DNA of 64,000 nt, taken from Tsukamurella paurometabola DSM 20162 (GTDB lineage Bacteria > Actinomycetota > Actinomycetes > Mycobacteriales > Mycobacteriaceae). The translations under genes were made by a program, and so were the position numbers. How positions within the stretch are numbered: the first letter of the stretch is position 1; every line of letters starts with the position of its first letter. Where the stretch lies: assembly GCF_000092225.1 (NCBI RefSeq), contig NC_014158.1:2790001-2854000 (forward strand). The letters run 5' to 3'. The notes below the pieces were generated by a model. That model was not told where the DNA came from and searched no databases. It saw only the letters and a program-made list of their open reading frames with translations. This document shows positions 26,307-35,208 of the stretch, in pieces.

Positions 26307-27043
26307 GGCAGTCCGGACTCGTTCGTCCGGACCAGGATGGCGCCGCACTCATCGCAATGCACCACCACGTCGGAGGTGGTGCGCGCGACGGTATCGAGGA
26401 ACCCGCGGTCGAGCTCCAGGCGGCACGCGCCGCAGCGTCGCGCCTGGAGCAGGCCGGCACCCACACCGGACGCCTGCCGGCAGCGCTCGTATTCGGCGTA
26501 GAGATCGTCGGGCAGGGTGGACACCACCTCGTCGCGTCGCGCCGCGGTGCGGGTGCGGGCGACCCCGATGTCCTTGAGGGCCTCCTCGCGGCGGCGCTGG
26601 GCGGCCGTGATCTTCTCGGCGGTGGCGTTCACGGTGGCCTCGGCGCGCTGTTGGTCGAGCTCCACGGCCTCCCGGCGCTCCATCAACTCGAGCTGCTCGT
26701 CCTCCAACACCGACTGGCGACGCTCAAGGCCCTTGAGCTCGTGTTCGAGCTCGGTGAGCTGCTTCGCGGCAACCCTGCCGGAGGCCATCAGTTCGCGATC
26801 CTTCTCCTCGCGCAACCGAGTCTGATTGACCTCGGTCTCCAGCTTGGCGATGTCGCGGTCGAGGTCTTCGACCAGGATCGACACCCGCACGGAGTCATCG
26901 CGTTCGGTACTCGCCTGCTTTTCGAGCTCGGCGATCTCGGCGTCCTCGGGAAGATGCGTGACGCGGTGCGCGAGCCGCGAGATCTCCGCATCCACCTCGG
27001 CGAGGTCCAGCAGGGAGCGTTGGGCGCCCGGATCAGCGTTCAT
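26303..27043 (-). CDS. coiled-coil protein with C4 zinc ribbon (Rv2229c/CT398 family)
   Basis: A 246-residue protein. Residues 10-175 form a long, highly charged antiparallel coiled coil. The C-terminal 50 residues carry two CxxC pairs (ARRCGACRLEL and VVHCDECGAIL) forming a zinc ribbon. The function in bacteria is unsettled; it is linked to nucleic-acid or secretion-associated roles in other phyla. The gene order Nif3 - C4 protein - phosphatase is conserved in mycobacteria. The ATG start is the only reasonable one. Confidence 0.9.
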   Translation of the reverse strand: MNADPGAQRSLLDLAEVDAEISRLAHRVTHLPEDAEIAELEKQASTERDDSVRVSILVEDLDRDIAKLETEVNQTRLREEKDRELMASGRVAAKQLTELEHELKGLERRQSVLEDEQLELMERREAVELDQQRAEATVNATAEKITAAQRRREEALKDIGVARTRTAARRDEVVSTLPDDLYAEYERCRQASGVGAGLLQARRCGACRLELDRGFLDTVARTTSDVVVHCDECGAILVRTNESGLP

Positions 27044-27048
27044 CTGCG

Positions 27049-28170
27049 TCACTCTACGCATCCGCCCGCGGGTGAGGCGCGAACCGTGAACGGATCCGTG
27101 GGTCGATCGAAGACGCGCACATCGAGGCGGTCTGCGAGCAGCCGGGCCACCGCTGCGCACCACGGGAACTCGGTTCCCCAGTGCCCGGCGTCGATCACTG
27201 CCGGGCCGCCGGCACGCAGGTGCTCGTCGACCGGATGATGACGCAGATCTCCGGTCACGTAGGCATCCACACCGAGCCGGGAGACGGTGCCCAGCAGGGA
27301 GTCTCCGGCGCCACCGCACACCGCGACCGTGCGGATCCGCGCGTCCGGATCCCCCGCTGCACGGGCCGGGGCTCCCAGTGCGCCTGCGACCCGCTCGGTG
27401 AACTCAGCCAGGCTCAGCGGTGCGGGCAGAGTGCCGATGCGGCCGAGGCCCCACTCCCGCTCACCGCCGACGAGTTCGATGATGTCGAAGGCCGGCTCCT
27501 CGTACGGATGCGCGTCCCGCAGCGCCGCCGCGACGGCGGCGCGGGCCGATCGGTCGGCGACCAGCTCGACTCGGGTCTCACGCACCGTCGTCGGCTCGCC
27601 GACGGTGCCGATCGCCGGATTCGCGGCGGCACCGGGCCGGAACTGGCCGGTGCCGTCCACCCGCCAGGCGCACTCCGAGTAGTCCCCCACGTGGCCGGCA
27701 CCGGCAGCGAACAGCGCGGCCAGCACCCCGTCGGCCTGGTCCGGCGGGACCATCACGCCCCACCGGTCCAGCGACCGCACCGGCTCCAGGTACTCGACGG
27801 GGCCGGTGACGGTGAGTCCGAGCACCGCTGCGAGGGCGTCGTTGACGCCCCCGCGGGCGCGGTCGGCGTTGGTGTGCGCGGTGAACAGCGCGCACCCACC
27901 GGCGATCAGGCGGTGGATCAGCGCTCCCTTCGGGGTGCTCGCGGCCACGGTATCGACGCCGCGCAACAGCAACGGATGGTGCGCGACGATCAGTTGGGCA
28001 CCCTGTTCCAGCGCGGCATCGACCACGTCCGCGGTCACATCGACGCAGGCCAGCACGCGGGTGACCTCGGCGGCAGGGTCACCGCAGACCAGGCCCACGC
28101 TGTCCCAGCCCTCGGCGAGCCGCGGCGGGTAGGCCTTCTCCAGAATCCGGATCACGTCCACGAGCAGCAT
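27049..28170 (-). CDS. Nif3-like dinuclear metal centre hexameric protein
   Basis: A 373-residue Nif3/YqfO protein. The N-terminal part (WDSVGLVCGDP, LIVAHHPLLLRG) supplies metal-binding His and Asp residues. The central insert is a PII-like domain (VELVADRSARAAVAAALRDAHPYEEPAFDI), and the C-terminal half completes the site with ITGD-like VTGDLRHH and DAGHWGTE. Proposed to be a GTP cyclohydrolase-like or phosphoester-processing enzyme; physiology unclear. It ends 5 bases before the zinc-ribbon gene. Confidence 0.92.
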   Translation of the reverse strand: MLLVDVIRILEKAYPPRLAEGWDSVGLVCGDPAAEVTRVLACVDVTADVVDAALEQGAQLIVAHHPLLLRGVDTVAASTPKGALIHRLIAGGCALFTAHTNADRARGGVNDALAAVLGLTVTGPVEYLEPVRSLDRWGVMVPPDQADGVLAALFAAGAGHVGDYSECAWRVDGTGQFRPGAAANPAIGTVGEPTTVRETRVELVADRSARAAVAAALRDAHPYEEPAFDIIELVGGEREWGLGRIGTLPAPLSLAEFTERVAGALGAPARAAGDPDARIRTVAVCGGAGDSLLGTVSRLGVDAYVTGDLRHHPVDEHLRAGGPAVIDAGHWGTEFPWCAAVARLLADRLDVRVFDRPTDPFTVRASPAGGCVE

Positions 28171-28236
28171 GGGTGTCAGCGTAGGCGGCGCCGAGCGAGC
28201 GGGCCCTGAGGGAGAGCCTTCGGGCAAGATGGAGGC

Positions 28237-28704
28237 GTGAATACCCCGCTGCATGTCACCTTCGTGTGCACCGGCAACATCTGCCGGTCTCCGATAGCCC
28301 GCATCGTGTACGAGCGTGCGGTGGCGGAAGCGGGACTGGCCGACCGGGTGCGCGTCACCAGCGCCGGCACCGGCGGCTGGCACGAGGGCGACCCGGCGGA
28401 TCACCGGGCCCGCGCTGTCCTCGCCGAGGCGGGCTACCCCACCGATCACGCCGCTGCCGAGGTCACCGCCGATCACTTGGGCGCCGATCTGGTGGTCGCC
28501 CTGCACCGATCGCACGTCGAGCCGCTGCGCGGCCTCGGGGTGCCCGCGGAGCGCCTGGAGTTGTTGCGCGCCTTCGACCCCGACGCGCCGACGGAGAGCG
28601 TCGCCGATCCGTACTACGGCGACCTGGACGATTTCCGGCAGACCCTCACGCAGGTCGAGGCCGCGATGCCGGGCCTGATCGAATGGACCCGCCGGCATGC
28701 CTAA
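28237..28704 (+). CDS. ptpA: low-molecular-weight protein tyrosine phosphatase
   Basis: A 155-residue phosphatase with the C-x5-R-S loop at C11-R17 (VCTGNICRSP) and the general-acid aspartate in VADPYYGDL near residue 128. It matches PtpA (Rv2234), which dephosphorylates phosphotyrosine and in M. tuberculosis is exported into macrophages. No signal peptide is visible. GGAGG lies immediately before the GTG start. It overlaps the SURF1-family gene by 8 bases. Confidence 0.93.
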   Translation: MNTPLHVTFVCTGNICRSPIARIVYERAVAEAGLADRVRVTSAGTGGWHEGDPADHRARAVLAEAGYPTDHAAAEVTADHLGADLVVALHRSHVEPLRGLGVPAERLELLRAFDPDAPTESVADPYYGDLDDFRQTLTQVEAAMPGLIEWTRRHA

Positions 28705-29581
28705 CTGGGTGAAGGTGGTCTTCCAGCCGCGCTGGATCGCCCTCGCGGTGGCGGTGCTCGCATTCACCGCTCTCTGTTGGTCGGTGCTCGCGCCGTGGCA
28801 ACTGAACAAGAACTCGTCGACGAGTCACCGCAACCAGCAGATCAGTGATTCGGTCAATGCCGATCCCGTACCGGCCGCGCAGTTGCTCGGCGGCCGCACC
28901 GAGGTGCCCAAGGACGCGGAGTGGCGCAAGGTCACACTCACCGGCCGGTACCTGGTCGACAAGCAGTCGCTGGCCCGGCTCCGCAATCAGGACGGCAACC
29001 CGGCGTACGAGGTACTGGTGCCGTTCGCCGCGAACGACGGCGCCACCTACCTCGTGGACCGCGGCTTCGTCCGCACCCCGACGGGCGGCGTGATCCCGGA
29101 CATCGCACCGGCGCCATCGGACGTGGTGACGGTGGTCGCCCGCATCCGCGCACCGGAGACCACCTCCGCCGATCGCGGGCCACGCGTCGAAGGCAGCTAT
29201 CTGCAGGTGTACGCGATCGATCCGCGCGCCATCGGGCCCGCCCAGGGCATCACCTTCGCGCCGGGGTATCTCAACCTCACGGAGAATCAGCCGGGCGGGC
29301 TGGCACCGGTGCCGTTGCCGATGCTCGACGCCGGGCCGTACCTCTCGTACGGTCTGCAGTGGCTGGCGTTCGGCGTGATGGCGCCGCTCGCGTTGGGCTA
29401 CTTCGTGTATGCGGAACTGCGGCGCCGACGTGAGGACCGCGCCGTGATCGCGGCCGGAACCACTGCCGCACCGGCCGAGCCCGGCGAGCCGGACGCCGAT
29501 CAGCCGGACGCACCCGAGGCGGTCAGTCCCGAAGCCGCGCGCGCCGCCAGGCTCGCCGACCGATACGGACGGCGAGGATAG
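28697..29581 (+). CDS. SURF1 family protein, cytochrome oxidase biogenesis
   Basis: A 294-residue membrane protein with a transmembrane helix at residues 13-33, a periplasmic SURF1 domain ([25 protein letters not shown]) and a second helix near 215-240, followed by a charged Pro/Asp-rich tail. SURF1 helps insert heme a into oxidase subunit I, linking it to the aa3 branch in this window. It follows ptpA as in M. tuberculosis (Rv2235). Its last 59 bases overlap cobD on the opposite strand. Confidence 0.9.
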   Translation: MPNWVKVVFQPRWIALAVAVLAFTALCWSVLAPWQLNKNSSTSHRNQQISDSVNADPVPAAQLLGGRTEVPKDAEWRKVTLTGRYLVDKQSLARLRNQDGNPAYEVLVPFAANDGATYLVDRGFVRTPTGGVIPDIAPAPSDVVTVVARIRAPETTSADRGPRVEGSYLQVYAIDPRAIGPAQGITFAPGYLNLTENQPGGLAPVPLPMLDAGPYLSYGLQWLAFGVMAPLALGYFVYAELRRRREDRAVIAAGTTAAPAEPGEPDADQPDAPEAVSPEAARAARLADRYGRRG

Positions 29582-30455
29582 TCACCGCCAGCGCACCGAG
29601 TTCCACGGTGCGCGACAACGCCGCGGCCCGCGCCAGGTCGCCCGGTCCGGGGGCCCGGCCATCACCTAAGGTGGGCCGCTGTTCCACGCCGTGGGCGTAC
29701 TGCGTGCGTCCGCCCAGTCGCAGGCCGAGCGCCCCCGCGGCGGTCGCCTCCGCGACTCCCGCATTCGGGCTCGGGTGCTTGGCGGCGTCGTTGCGCCAGG
29801 CCCGGATCGCGTCCGACGGTGCGCCATCGACCACCGGTGCCGCCGCCACGGTGACCGCGCCGGTGAGCCGGGCGGGCAGGTAGTTGAGCGCATCGTCGAG
29901 CCGCGCCGAGGCCCACCCGAAGTCGGCATAGCGGTCGTTGCGATAGCCGACCATCGCGTCCAGGGTGTTCGCGGCGCGGTACCCGAGCAGCCCCGGCAGC
30001 CCGGCGAGGGCACCCCAGAACAGTGGCGCGACCGCGGCGTCGGAGGTGTTCTCGGCCACGGATTCGGTGGCCGCACGGGCCATCCCGGCGACATCGAGCA
30101 CCGACGGGTCCCGGCCGCACAGCGACGGGAGCAGCCCGCGCGCGGCGGTGTCGTCGCCGACTTCCAGATGCCGCCCCAGGTCCGATCCCACCCCGCGCAG
30201 CCCCGCCCCGCCGACCACCGCCCAGGTACCGAGTGCGGTCGCACCGGGAACGTTCCGCAGTGCGTAGCCGAGCGTGGTCGCACCGCCCACGAGGATCGCC
30301 GTGTACGCGATGCCTCGGACCTTCGAGGGTGCGTACATCACCCGCTCGACTGCGACCGCGGCCGTACCGAATCCGGCGACGGGGTGGTAGCTGCGGGGAT
30401 CACCGAAGACCTCGTCGGCGAGCACGCCGAGCGCGAGTTCAGCGGACCGGTTCAC
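29523..30455 (-). CDS. cobD: adenosylcobinamide-phosphate synthase
   Basis: A 310-residue CobD/CbiB membrane enzyme that attaches aminopropanol to adenosylcobyric acid in late cobalamin synthesis. Landmarks are [14 protein letters not shown] at the N-terminus, [19 protein letters not shown] and [18 protein letters not shown] in the centre, and [19 protein letters not shown]. The GTG start is near the usual N-terminus. It converges on the SURF1 gene with a 59-base overlap; the conserved domain ends before it, so both products can be complete. Confidence 0.93.
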   Translation of the reverse strand: MNRSAELALGVLADEVFGDPRSYHPVAGFGTAAVAVERVMYAPSKVRGIAYTAILVGGATTLGYALRNVPGATALGTWAVVGGAGLRGVGSDLGRHLEVGDDTAARGLLPSLCGRDPSVLDVAGMARAATESVAENTSDAAVAPLFWGALAGLPGLLGYRAANTLDAMVGYRNDRYADFGWASARLDDALNYLPARLTGAVTVAAAPVVDGAPSDAIRAWRNDAAKHPSPNAGVAEATAAGALGLRLGGRTQYAHGVEQRPTLGDGRAPGPGDLARAAALSRTVELGALAVTILAVRIGRRAWRRARLRD

Positions 30456-30469
30456 GAGCGACGACGCTA

Positions 30470-31084
30470 CTACGACCAGGCGAAGCCGTTGGGATCGGTG
30501 GCCCGGCCGATGGCTCCGTCGATCCGCAGCCGATGCGCACCGCCGCCCTCGTGCGCGACGCCCGCGTTCTTGGCCGCCAGTTTCCGGCCCGAGAGCGCGA
30601 GCGTCACCGAGCCGGGCGAAGACTCGAACTCGACGTACTTGCGGCCGAAGGACTTCGCCACGCTGAGCCCGTGGTCGGTGTAGAAGTTCTTGGTGGCCGC
30701 CACATCGTCCACGCCGAGTTGCAGCACCAGATCATCGATCACCCGCAGCGGGGCACCGGTGTTCTTCTTCGACGAACTCGCGATGGTCCACACGGTTCCG
30801 TCGGGCGCGCGGAAGGCCCCGCCGTAGCCCCACAGCGACTTCTGCGCCGGCTTCGTGGACTGCGCACCCGCGGCGATCGCGGCGTCGTAGAAGGAGTCCA
30901 CGACCGCGGGTTCCGCGACCACGAGCGAGAGCACGAAGCCGCGGAACCCGGCGGTGTCCGGGGTGGCCTCGGCGAAGCGGATGCGCTCGTCGGGGCCGAT
31001 GGCGGTGGCGTAGAAGTCCTGCGCGTCGGCGGTGTCCGCGACCTCCAGCGTGACGGATCGAATCGGGGTCGGTGAGCTTGTCAT
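30470..31084 (-). CDS. glyoxalase/bleomycin-resistance superfamily protein
   Basis: A 204-residue VOC-fold protein with two tandem beta-alpha-beta modules ([16 protein letters not shown], then [21 protein letters not shown]). The metal-binding residues of classical glyoxalase I are not clearly complete, so a binding or unknown lyase role is possible. It converges with the operon on its left and has a divergent or unassigned region upstream. The ATG (MTSSPTP) was chosen; further in-frame upstream sequence reads as non-coding. Confidence 0.75.
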   Translation of the reverse strand: MTSSPTPIRSVTLEVADTADAQDFYATAIGPDERIRFAEATPDTAGFRGFVLSLVVAEPAVVDSFYDAAIAAGAQSTKPAQKSLWGYGGAFRAPDGTVWTIASSSKKNTGAPLRVIDDLVLQLGVDDVAATKNFYTDHGLSVAKSFGRKYVEFESSPGSVTLALSGRKLAAKNAGVAHEGGGAHRLRIDGAIGRATDPNGFAWS

Positions 31085-31145
31085 GGCGATGACGCTACGA
31101 CGGCCGCCCACCGGCCGCTTCTCGATTCCTGATCGAAGTGTGCGC

Positions 31146-31406
31146 CTATACGTGAGGCAATCTGCGGTGCCACCACGGCTCCGTCCGCCATGCGTGCGGA
31201 TAGACCGTCGTGACCGCGCGGAAGCGGGCATCGAGCTCGTCCACGATCGGCCGGAGACGGCGTGCGCGGCGGCCTCCCTTGTTCAGAACGGCCTGCGGCC
31301 GGTCACGGGCATCCGTCAAGATCTGACCGTTGCAGCACGGGCTATCGATGTACCAGCCGTAGTCGCCGTCTCGCACGCGCGTAGCCGATGAACCGTCGGC
31401 CGACAT
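31146..31406 (-). CDS. hypothetical small protein (tentative)
   Basis: A possible 86-residue protein in the 346-base gap between the glyoxalase-like gene and the flavin oxidoreductase gene. It is rich in Arg, Trp and Tyr (YGWYIDSPCCNGQILTD near the N-terminus, WRTEPWWHRRLPHV at the end) and has two adjacent cysteines. Codon third positions are G/C-rich like the neighbours, and no other frame is open across the gap. I do not recognise a family. It may be a spurious frame. Confidence 0.4.
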   Translation of the reverse strand: MSADGSSATRVRDGDYGWYIDSPCCNGQILTDARDRPQAVLNKGGRRARRLRPIVDELDARFRAVTTVYPHAWRTEPWWHRRLPHV

Positions 31407-31430
31407 CCCGAGCGCGCGTACGGTGAAGCC

Positions 31431-32849
31431 ATGAGTGCACACGCCTACGACGTCATCGTGATCGGAGCCGGTCCCGTCGGCGAGAACGTGGCCGATCGTG
31501 CGGTGCGGGGCGGACTCAGCGCCGTCCTGATCGAGAGCGAACTGGTCGGCGGAGAATGCTCCTATTGGGCGTGCATGCCGTCGAAGGCCCTGCTGCGCCC
31601 CGGCCAAGCGGTCGCCGAGGCGCGGCGCGTACGCGGCGCCGCCGAAGCGGTCATCGGCACCGTCGACCCGATCGCGGTGCTCGCACGCCGGAACACAGTG
31701 GTGCACGATTGGTCTGACGAAGGGCAGGTGGGCTGGGCAGAGGGCGCCGGGATCTCCGTGATCCGCGGCCGTGGTCGGCTCTCCGGGCCGAAGACCGTGA
31801 CGGTCACCGCTGCGGACGGCACCGAGTCCACGCTCGCCGCCCGCCATGCGGTGGTCGTCGCCACCGGCACCGATGCCACCGTGCCGCCCGTCGACGGGCT
31901 CCGCGACGTCCGGCCGTGGACGAGCCGGGAGGCGACCAGCGCGAAGCAGGTCCCGGGCCGCCTCGCCGTGATCGGAGGCGGGGTGGTCGCAGCCGAAATG
32001 GCCACCGCCTACGCGTCTCTGGGCTCGACCGTCACCATGGTGGTGCGCAGTGGCCTCCTCGCGAACATGGAGCCCTTCGTCGGCGCACTCGTCGGCGATG
32101 CCCTGCGGGAGCAGGGCGTCGAAGTGCTGCTCGGCACCTCACCGAGCCGGGTCACCCGCGCGGGCGAGGAGGTGACCATCGAGACCTCCGACGGCCGCTC
32201 GATCGTCGCCGACGAGGTACTGGTGGCCACCGGCCGCAGCCCACGCACCGCGGACATCGGGCTCGAATCAGTAGGGCTGGAACCGGGTTCGTGGCTCAGC
32301 GTCGACGAGACGATGCTCGTCGACGGATTCGACTGGCTGTACGCAGTGGGCGATGTGAACCATCGTGCGTTGCTCACCCATCAGGGCAAGTATCAGGCCC
32401 GCGCCGCCGGTGATGTGATCGCCGCACGGGCGAACGGCGAGCAGGTCTGCGACGGTCCGTGGGGTACGCATGCCGCCACCGCGGACCACACCGCCGTACC
32501 GCAGGTGGTGTTCACCGATCCGGAGGTGGCCTCGGTCGGCCTCACCGAGGCCGCGGCCCGCGCAGCGGGGCACTCGGTGACGGTCGCGGACTACGACCTC
32601 GGCTGGGTCGCCGGGGCGAGCCTGTACGCGGACGGATACGCCGGACGCGCACGGATGATCGTCGACGGTGAGCGAGGCGTACTGCTCGGCGCCACGTTGG
32701 TGGGTTCGGCGGTCGCGGAACTCCTGCACGCCGCCACGATCGCCGTCGTCGGCGAGGTACCGATAGATCGGCTCTGGCACGCGGTTCCCGCCTACCCGAC
32801 GATCAGCGAGGTGTGGCTGCGCCTGCTGGAGACCTATCGCGACCGATGA
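31431..32849 (+). CDS. pyridine nucleotide-disulfide oxidoreductase (MerA/Lpd-like)
   Basis: A 472-residue flavoprotein: FAD-binding VIGAGPVGENVADRA, the redox-active pair C43/C48 in GECSYWACMPSKALLRP, NAD(P)-binding VIGGGVVAAEMATAYASLG, FAD-contact YAVGDVN and a C-terminal dimerisation domain with HAVPAYPTISEVW. The C-x4-C spacing is that of lipoamide dehydrogenase and mercuric reductase. It is stand-alone, without a lipoyl-enzyme operon or mer genes, so it may be a flavin-dependent NAD(P)H:quinone or disulfide reductase of the LpdA type. Confidence 0.88.
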   Translation: MSAHAYDVIVIGAGPVGENVADRAVRGGLSAVLIESELVGGECSYWACMPSKALLRPGQAVAEARRVRGAAEAVIGTVDPIAVLARRNTVVHDWSDEGQVGWAEGAGISVIRGRGRLSGPKTVTVTAADGTESTLAARHAVVVATGTDATVPPVDGLRDVRPWTSREATSAKQVPGRLAVIGGGVVAAEMATAYASLGSTVTMVVRSGLLANMEPFVGALVGDALREQGVEVLLGTSPSRVTRAGEEVTIETSDGRSIVADEVLVATGRSPRTADIGLESVGLEPGSWLSVDETMLVDGFDWLYAVGDVNHRALLTHQGKYQARAAGDVIAARANGEQVCDGPWGTHAATADHTAVPQVVFTDPEVASVGLTEAAARAAGHSVTVADYDLGWVAGASLYADGYAGRARMIVDGERGVLLGATLVGSAVAELLHAATIAVVGEVPIDRLWHAVPAYPTISEVWLRLLETYRDR

Positions 32850-32852
32850 TCC

Positions 32853-33467
32853 TCACCGGCGGTGCGCGAGCAGTTGCACCATCGGGAACCGGTATCCGGC
32901 GTCGCGGTACACGATCCGCCACTCCTCATCGAATCCGTTCTCGCCGAGAACTCGCGCCAGCCGGTCGGGGTGCCAGCGCCATGCCGGGGCGACGGCGTGA
33001 TCGAACGGGACCGGTTCGCCCGGTTCGTCACTGGCCTGCGTGGCGATCAGCACGGGTACACCGGTATCGAGCCGCTCCGCCCAGCTGCGGAGGATCGCAG
33101 CGACCGTCGGCGGATCGACATGGATCAGGCTGAACCGTGCGAGGATCGCGGCGATGTCCTGCTCGGCGGGCACCGCGGCCAGGAACGCGTCGCCCTCGAC
33201 GAAGGCGATGTCCGGGTACGCCCTGCGGGCGTGTCCTAGCATCGCGACGCTCGGCTCGACGCCCAGGACCGTGAGCCCCCGCCGCGACAGATCCCCGGCG
33301 ACGTGGCCGATACCGCACCCGACATCGAGTACGACACCATCGCGATCAGCACCGATGCGGTCCACGAACGCGGCCATCGCGTACTGCTCGATGGGGTATT
33401 GATAGGCACCGGTGAACATATCGGCGTACTGATCGGCAAGCGCGTCGTAGCCCGGCTGTGTGGTCAT
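32853..33467 (-). CDS. SAM-dependent methyltransferase
   Basis: A 204-residue class I methyltransferase with SAM motif I VLDVGCGIGHVAGDL at about residue 48, an acidic residue ending strand 2 (LGVEPS), and motif II-like FVEGDAF. The substrate is unknown. It ends three bases after the disulfide oxidoreductase on the opposite strand; the two converge without room for a terminator. Confidence 0.85.
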   Translation of the reverse strand: MTTQPGYDALADQYADMFTGAYQYPIEQYAMAAFVDRIGADRDGVVLDVGCGIGHVAGDLSRRGLTVLGVEPSVAMLGHARRAYPDIAFVEGDAFLAAVPAEQDIAAILARFSLIHVDPPTVAAILRSWAERLDTGVPVLIATQASDEPGEPVPFDHAVAPAWRWHPDRLARVLGENGFDEEWRIVYRDAGYRFPMVQLLAHRR

Positions 33468-33588
33468 GCCTCACTCTCGCACCCGCATCTGACATCACCG
33501 AGTGGCGTCTCGATCTGCCGGTATCCGATCCCGGATTTCCGGGCGATCCCCGATGCACCGGTCCCCTCGACATCGATACCGTCACCCC

Positions 33589-33951
33589 ATGAATGCGCAC
33601 GACCCCCTGGTCACGGTGTTGATCCGCCCCTTCGACGAGCCCCGGGTCCGCGCTGCGATCCGCGCCGCACTCGGCGTCGGTTCCCGTGTCGAGTTCGTCG
33701 ATTCCCGGGACGATCCGACTCTCACGGAGCAGTGGTCGATCGAGCACCCCCACGAAAGCCTCGGCGACCGGCGGTGCCGTGGAATCGTCGTGTCGGACAA
33801 CGACGCCGATGACCAGCGGACAGCCGAGACGATCATCGACATCATCTCGCCGCATGCCCGGGCGGAGGACGCCGCCGTCAGCGCGGGCCGCGCAGCGACC
33901 GCTACCGCGGACGAATTCCCCTGGTCGGCACGGGCCGCGTTGTGGGAGTGA
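33589..33951 (+). CDS. hypothetical protein
   Basis: A 120-residue soluble protein from ATG, strongly acidic in its second half, with no transmembrane segment or motif I can name (VTVLIRPFDEPRVRAAIRAALG at the N-terminus; IVVSDNDADDQRTAETIIDII in the middle suggests an alpha/beta fold). It lies just before tRNA-Val on the other strand. An earlier in-frame start at 33502 is less likely. Confidence 0.6.
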   Translation: MNAHDPLVTVLIRPFDEPRVRAAIRAALGVGSRVEFVDSRDDPTLTEQWSIEHPHESLGDRRCRGIVVSDNDADDQRTAETIIDIISPHARAEDAAVSAGRAATATADEFPWSARAALWE

Positions 33952-33994
33952 ATCACCGCATGGTCGATGAGCTGCGCCGATCCGGTATCAGAAG

Positions 33995-34068
33995 TGCGCG
34001 CGGAGGGACTCGAACCCCCGACAACCGGTGTGTAAGACCGGGACTCTAACCAACTGAGCTACACGCGC
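33995..34068 (-). tRNA. tRNA-Val (TAC anticodon)
   Basis: A 74-base cloverleaf. The 7-base acceptor GCGCGTG pairs with CGCGCGC, the D-arm is GCTCAGTTGGTTAGAG, the anticodon TAC is in CGGTCTTACACACCG, the T-arm has GTTCGAGTC, and the discriminator is A. No CCA is encoded. The last 10 bases of the upstream ahpE gene, including its stop, overlap the tRNA 5' end. Confidence 0.96.
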
Positions 34069-34556
34069 CGACCGGTAGAGGCTAGCGCAGCGAGCGCGTG
34101 TTCCCAAAGCGACTGATCGCGCGGGACGCCCGGCTCGTTCATCTCGGCGAATCGGATCACCCCGTCGCGGTCGACGACGAAGGTGCCGCGATTGGGGTAA
34201 CCGTTCTTCTCGTTGAGCACGCCGTATGCGCGCGAGACCGCCCCATGCGGCCAGAAATCGCTGACCACGGGGAACAGGTAGCCCTGCGAACCGGACCACA
34301 CCTTGTGGGTCGGCGGAGGCCCCACCGAGATCGCGATGACGGCAGCATCGTCGTTCTCGAACAGCTGCAGCGAATCGCGGATCCCGCCGAGCTCGCTCTC
34401 ACAGGTTCCGGTGAACGCGAGCGGGAAGAACACCAGCAGCACGTTCTTCTCACCGCGGTACGAGGAGAGGGAGACGGGCCGGTTGTTCTGGTCGCGCAGG
34501 GTGAAATCGGGTGCGATGCTGCCGACCGGCAGCGGACCTTCGGGCAGGTCAGTCAC
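34059..34556 (-). CDS. ahpE: peroxiredoxin, AhpE family
   Basis: A 165-residue one-cysteine peroxiredoxin reducing peroxides and peroxynitrite. The peroxidatic Cys is C52 in FPLAFTGTCESELGG, with upstream Pro and Thr of the PxxxT/SxxC motif. ISVGPPPTHKVW, SDFWPHGAVSRAYGV and RGTFVVDRDG closely recall M. tuberculosis AhpE (Rv2238c). GTG in a GTGA overlap with the DUF3052 gene is the start. The C-terminus is about 10 residues longer than that of M. tuberculosis AhpE and its stop codon falls inside tRNA-Val. Confidence 0.95.
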   Translation of the reverse strand: MTDLPEGPLPVGSIAPDFTLRDQNNRPVSLSSYRGEKNVLLVFFPLAFTGTCESELGGIRDSLQLFENDDAAVIAISVGPPPTHKVWSGSQGYLFPVVSDFWPHGAVSRAYGVLNEKNGYPNRGTFVVDRDGVIRFAEMNEPGVPRDQSLWEHALAALASTGRRV

Positions 34557-34969
34557 CGCTTCGCCGCGCGACCGGACTTCGGCTGCACCAACCGTGAGCC
34601 GATCCACGTACCGAGGTTGGTCGACGAGGTCTGGGTCAGTCCGGCGGTAGGAGCGGCCTCGGCGATCTCACTGGGCTGGACGTGCCCGTCCTGTCCCGTC
34701 TTCGGGCTCAACACCCACACGTAGCCGTCGTCGGACAGCGGGGTGATCACATCCATGAGCGTATCGACGAGATCGCCGTCGTCGTCGCGCCACCACAGCA
34801 CGACCACGTCCACGACCTCATCGGTGTCCTCGTCGAGCATCTCGCCGCCGATCAGCTCCTCGATGGACAGCCGCAGATCGTCGTCGGTGTCTTCGTCCCA
34901 ACCGATCTCCTGCACGATGTTGCCGGGCTGCAGGCCCATCTTCTGGGCGAATGACCCATTCGTGGACAC
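34553..34969 (-). CDS. DUF3052 family protein
   Basis: A 138-residue acidic soluble protein matching Rv2239c-type DUF3052 (KMGLQPGNIVQEIGWDEDTDDDLR, VVLWWRDDDGDLVDTL, YVWVLSPKTGQDGHVQP). The function is unknown. The C-terminal 30 residues turn basic (KSGRAAKR). It is the first gene of the pair with ahpE and diverges from aceE across 239 bases. Confidence 0.9.
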   Translation of the reverse strand: MSTNGSFAQKMGLQPGNIVQEIGWDEDTDDDLRLSIEELIGGEMLDEDTDEVVDVVVLWWRDDDGDLVDTLMDVITPLSDDGYVWVLSPKTGQDGHVQPSEIAEAAPTAGLTQTSSTNLGTWIGSRLVQPKSGRAAKR

Positions 34970-35028
34970 CGGTGGGAGCCTCCTTCAGGCCGTGGACGGC
35001 GGCGGGCTGCCGCCGTTCTCGATTCAGT

Positions 35029-35050
35029 CGATACCGAACTTACGGTATCG
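35029..35050. promoter_or_regulatory. perfect 8-bp inverted repeat in the DUF3052/aceE divergent region
   Basis: CGATACCG (35029-35036) and CGGTATCG (35043-35050) are separated by AACTTA. Spacing and symmetry suit a dimeric repressor. It is 60 bases upstream of the DUF3052 gene and about 160 upstream of aceE. A smaller repeat (TCAAC-T-GTTGA, near 35116-35126) lies closer to aceE. No regulator is assigned. Confidence 0.45.
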
Positions 35051-35208
35051 CTGCCCTACAGCAGACCCGCTATGCCGAACTTGCGCAAGTGGTACGCCGA
35101 AATCGGCTACCGGTTTTCAACTGTTGAGTAACTTCCGATTGCGGCAGGATGGGACCTGCGACACACCGCACCCCCTAATTACGCGCTCGCGACCCGTGAG
35201 GAGCACAC

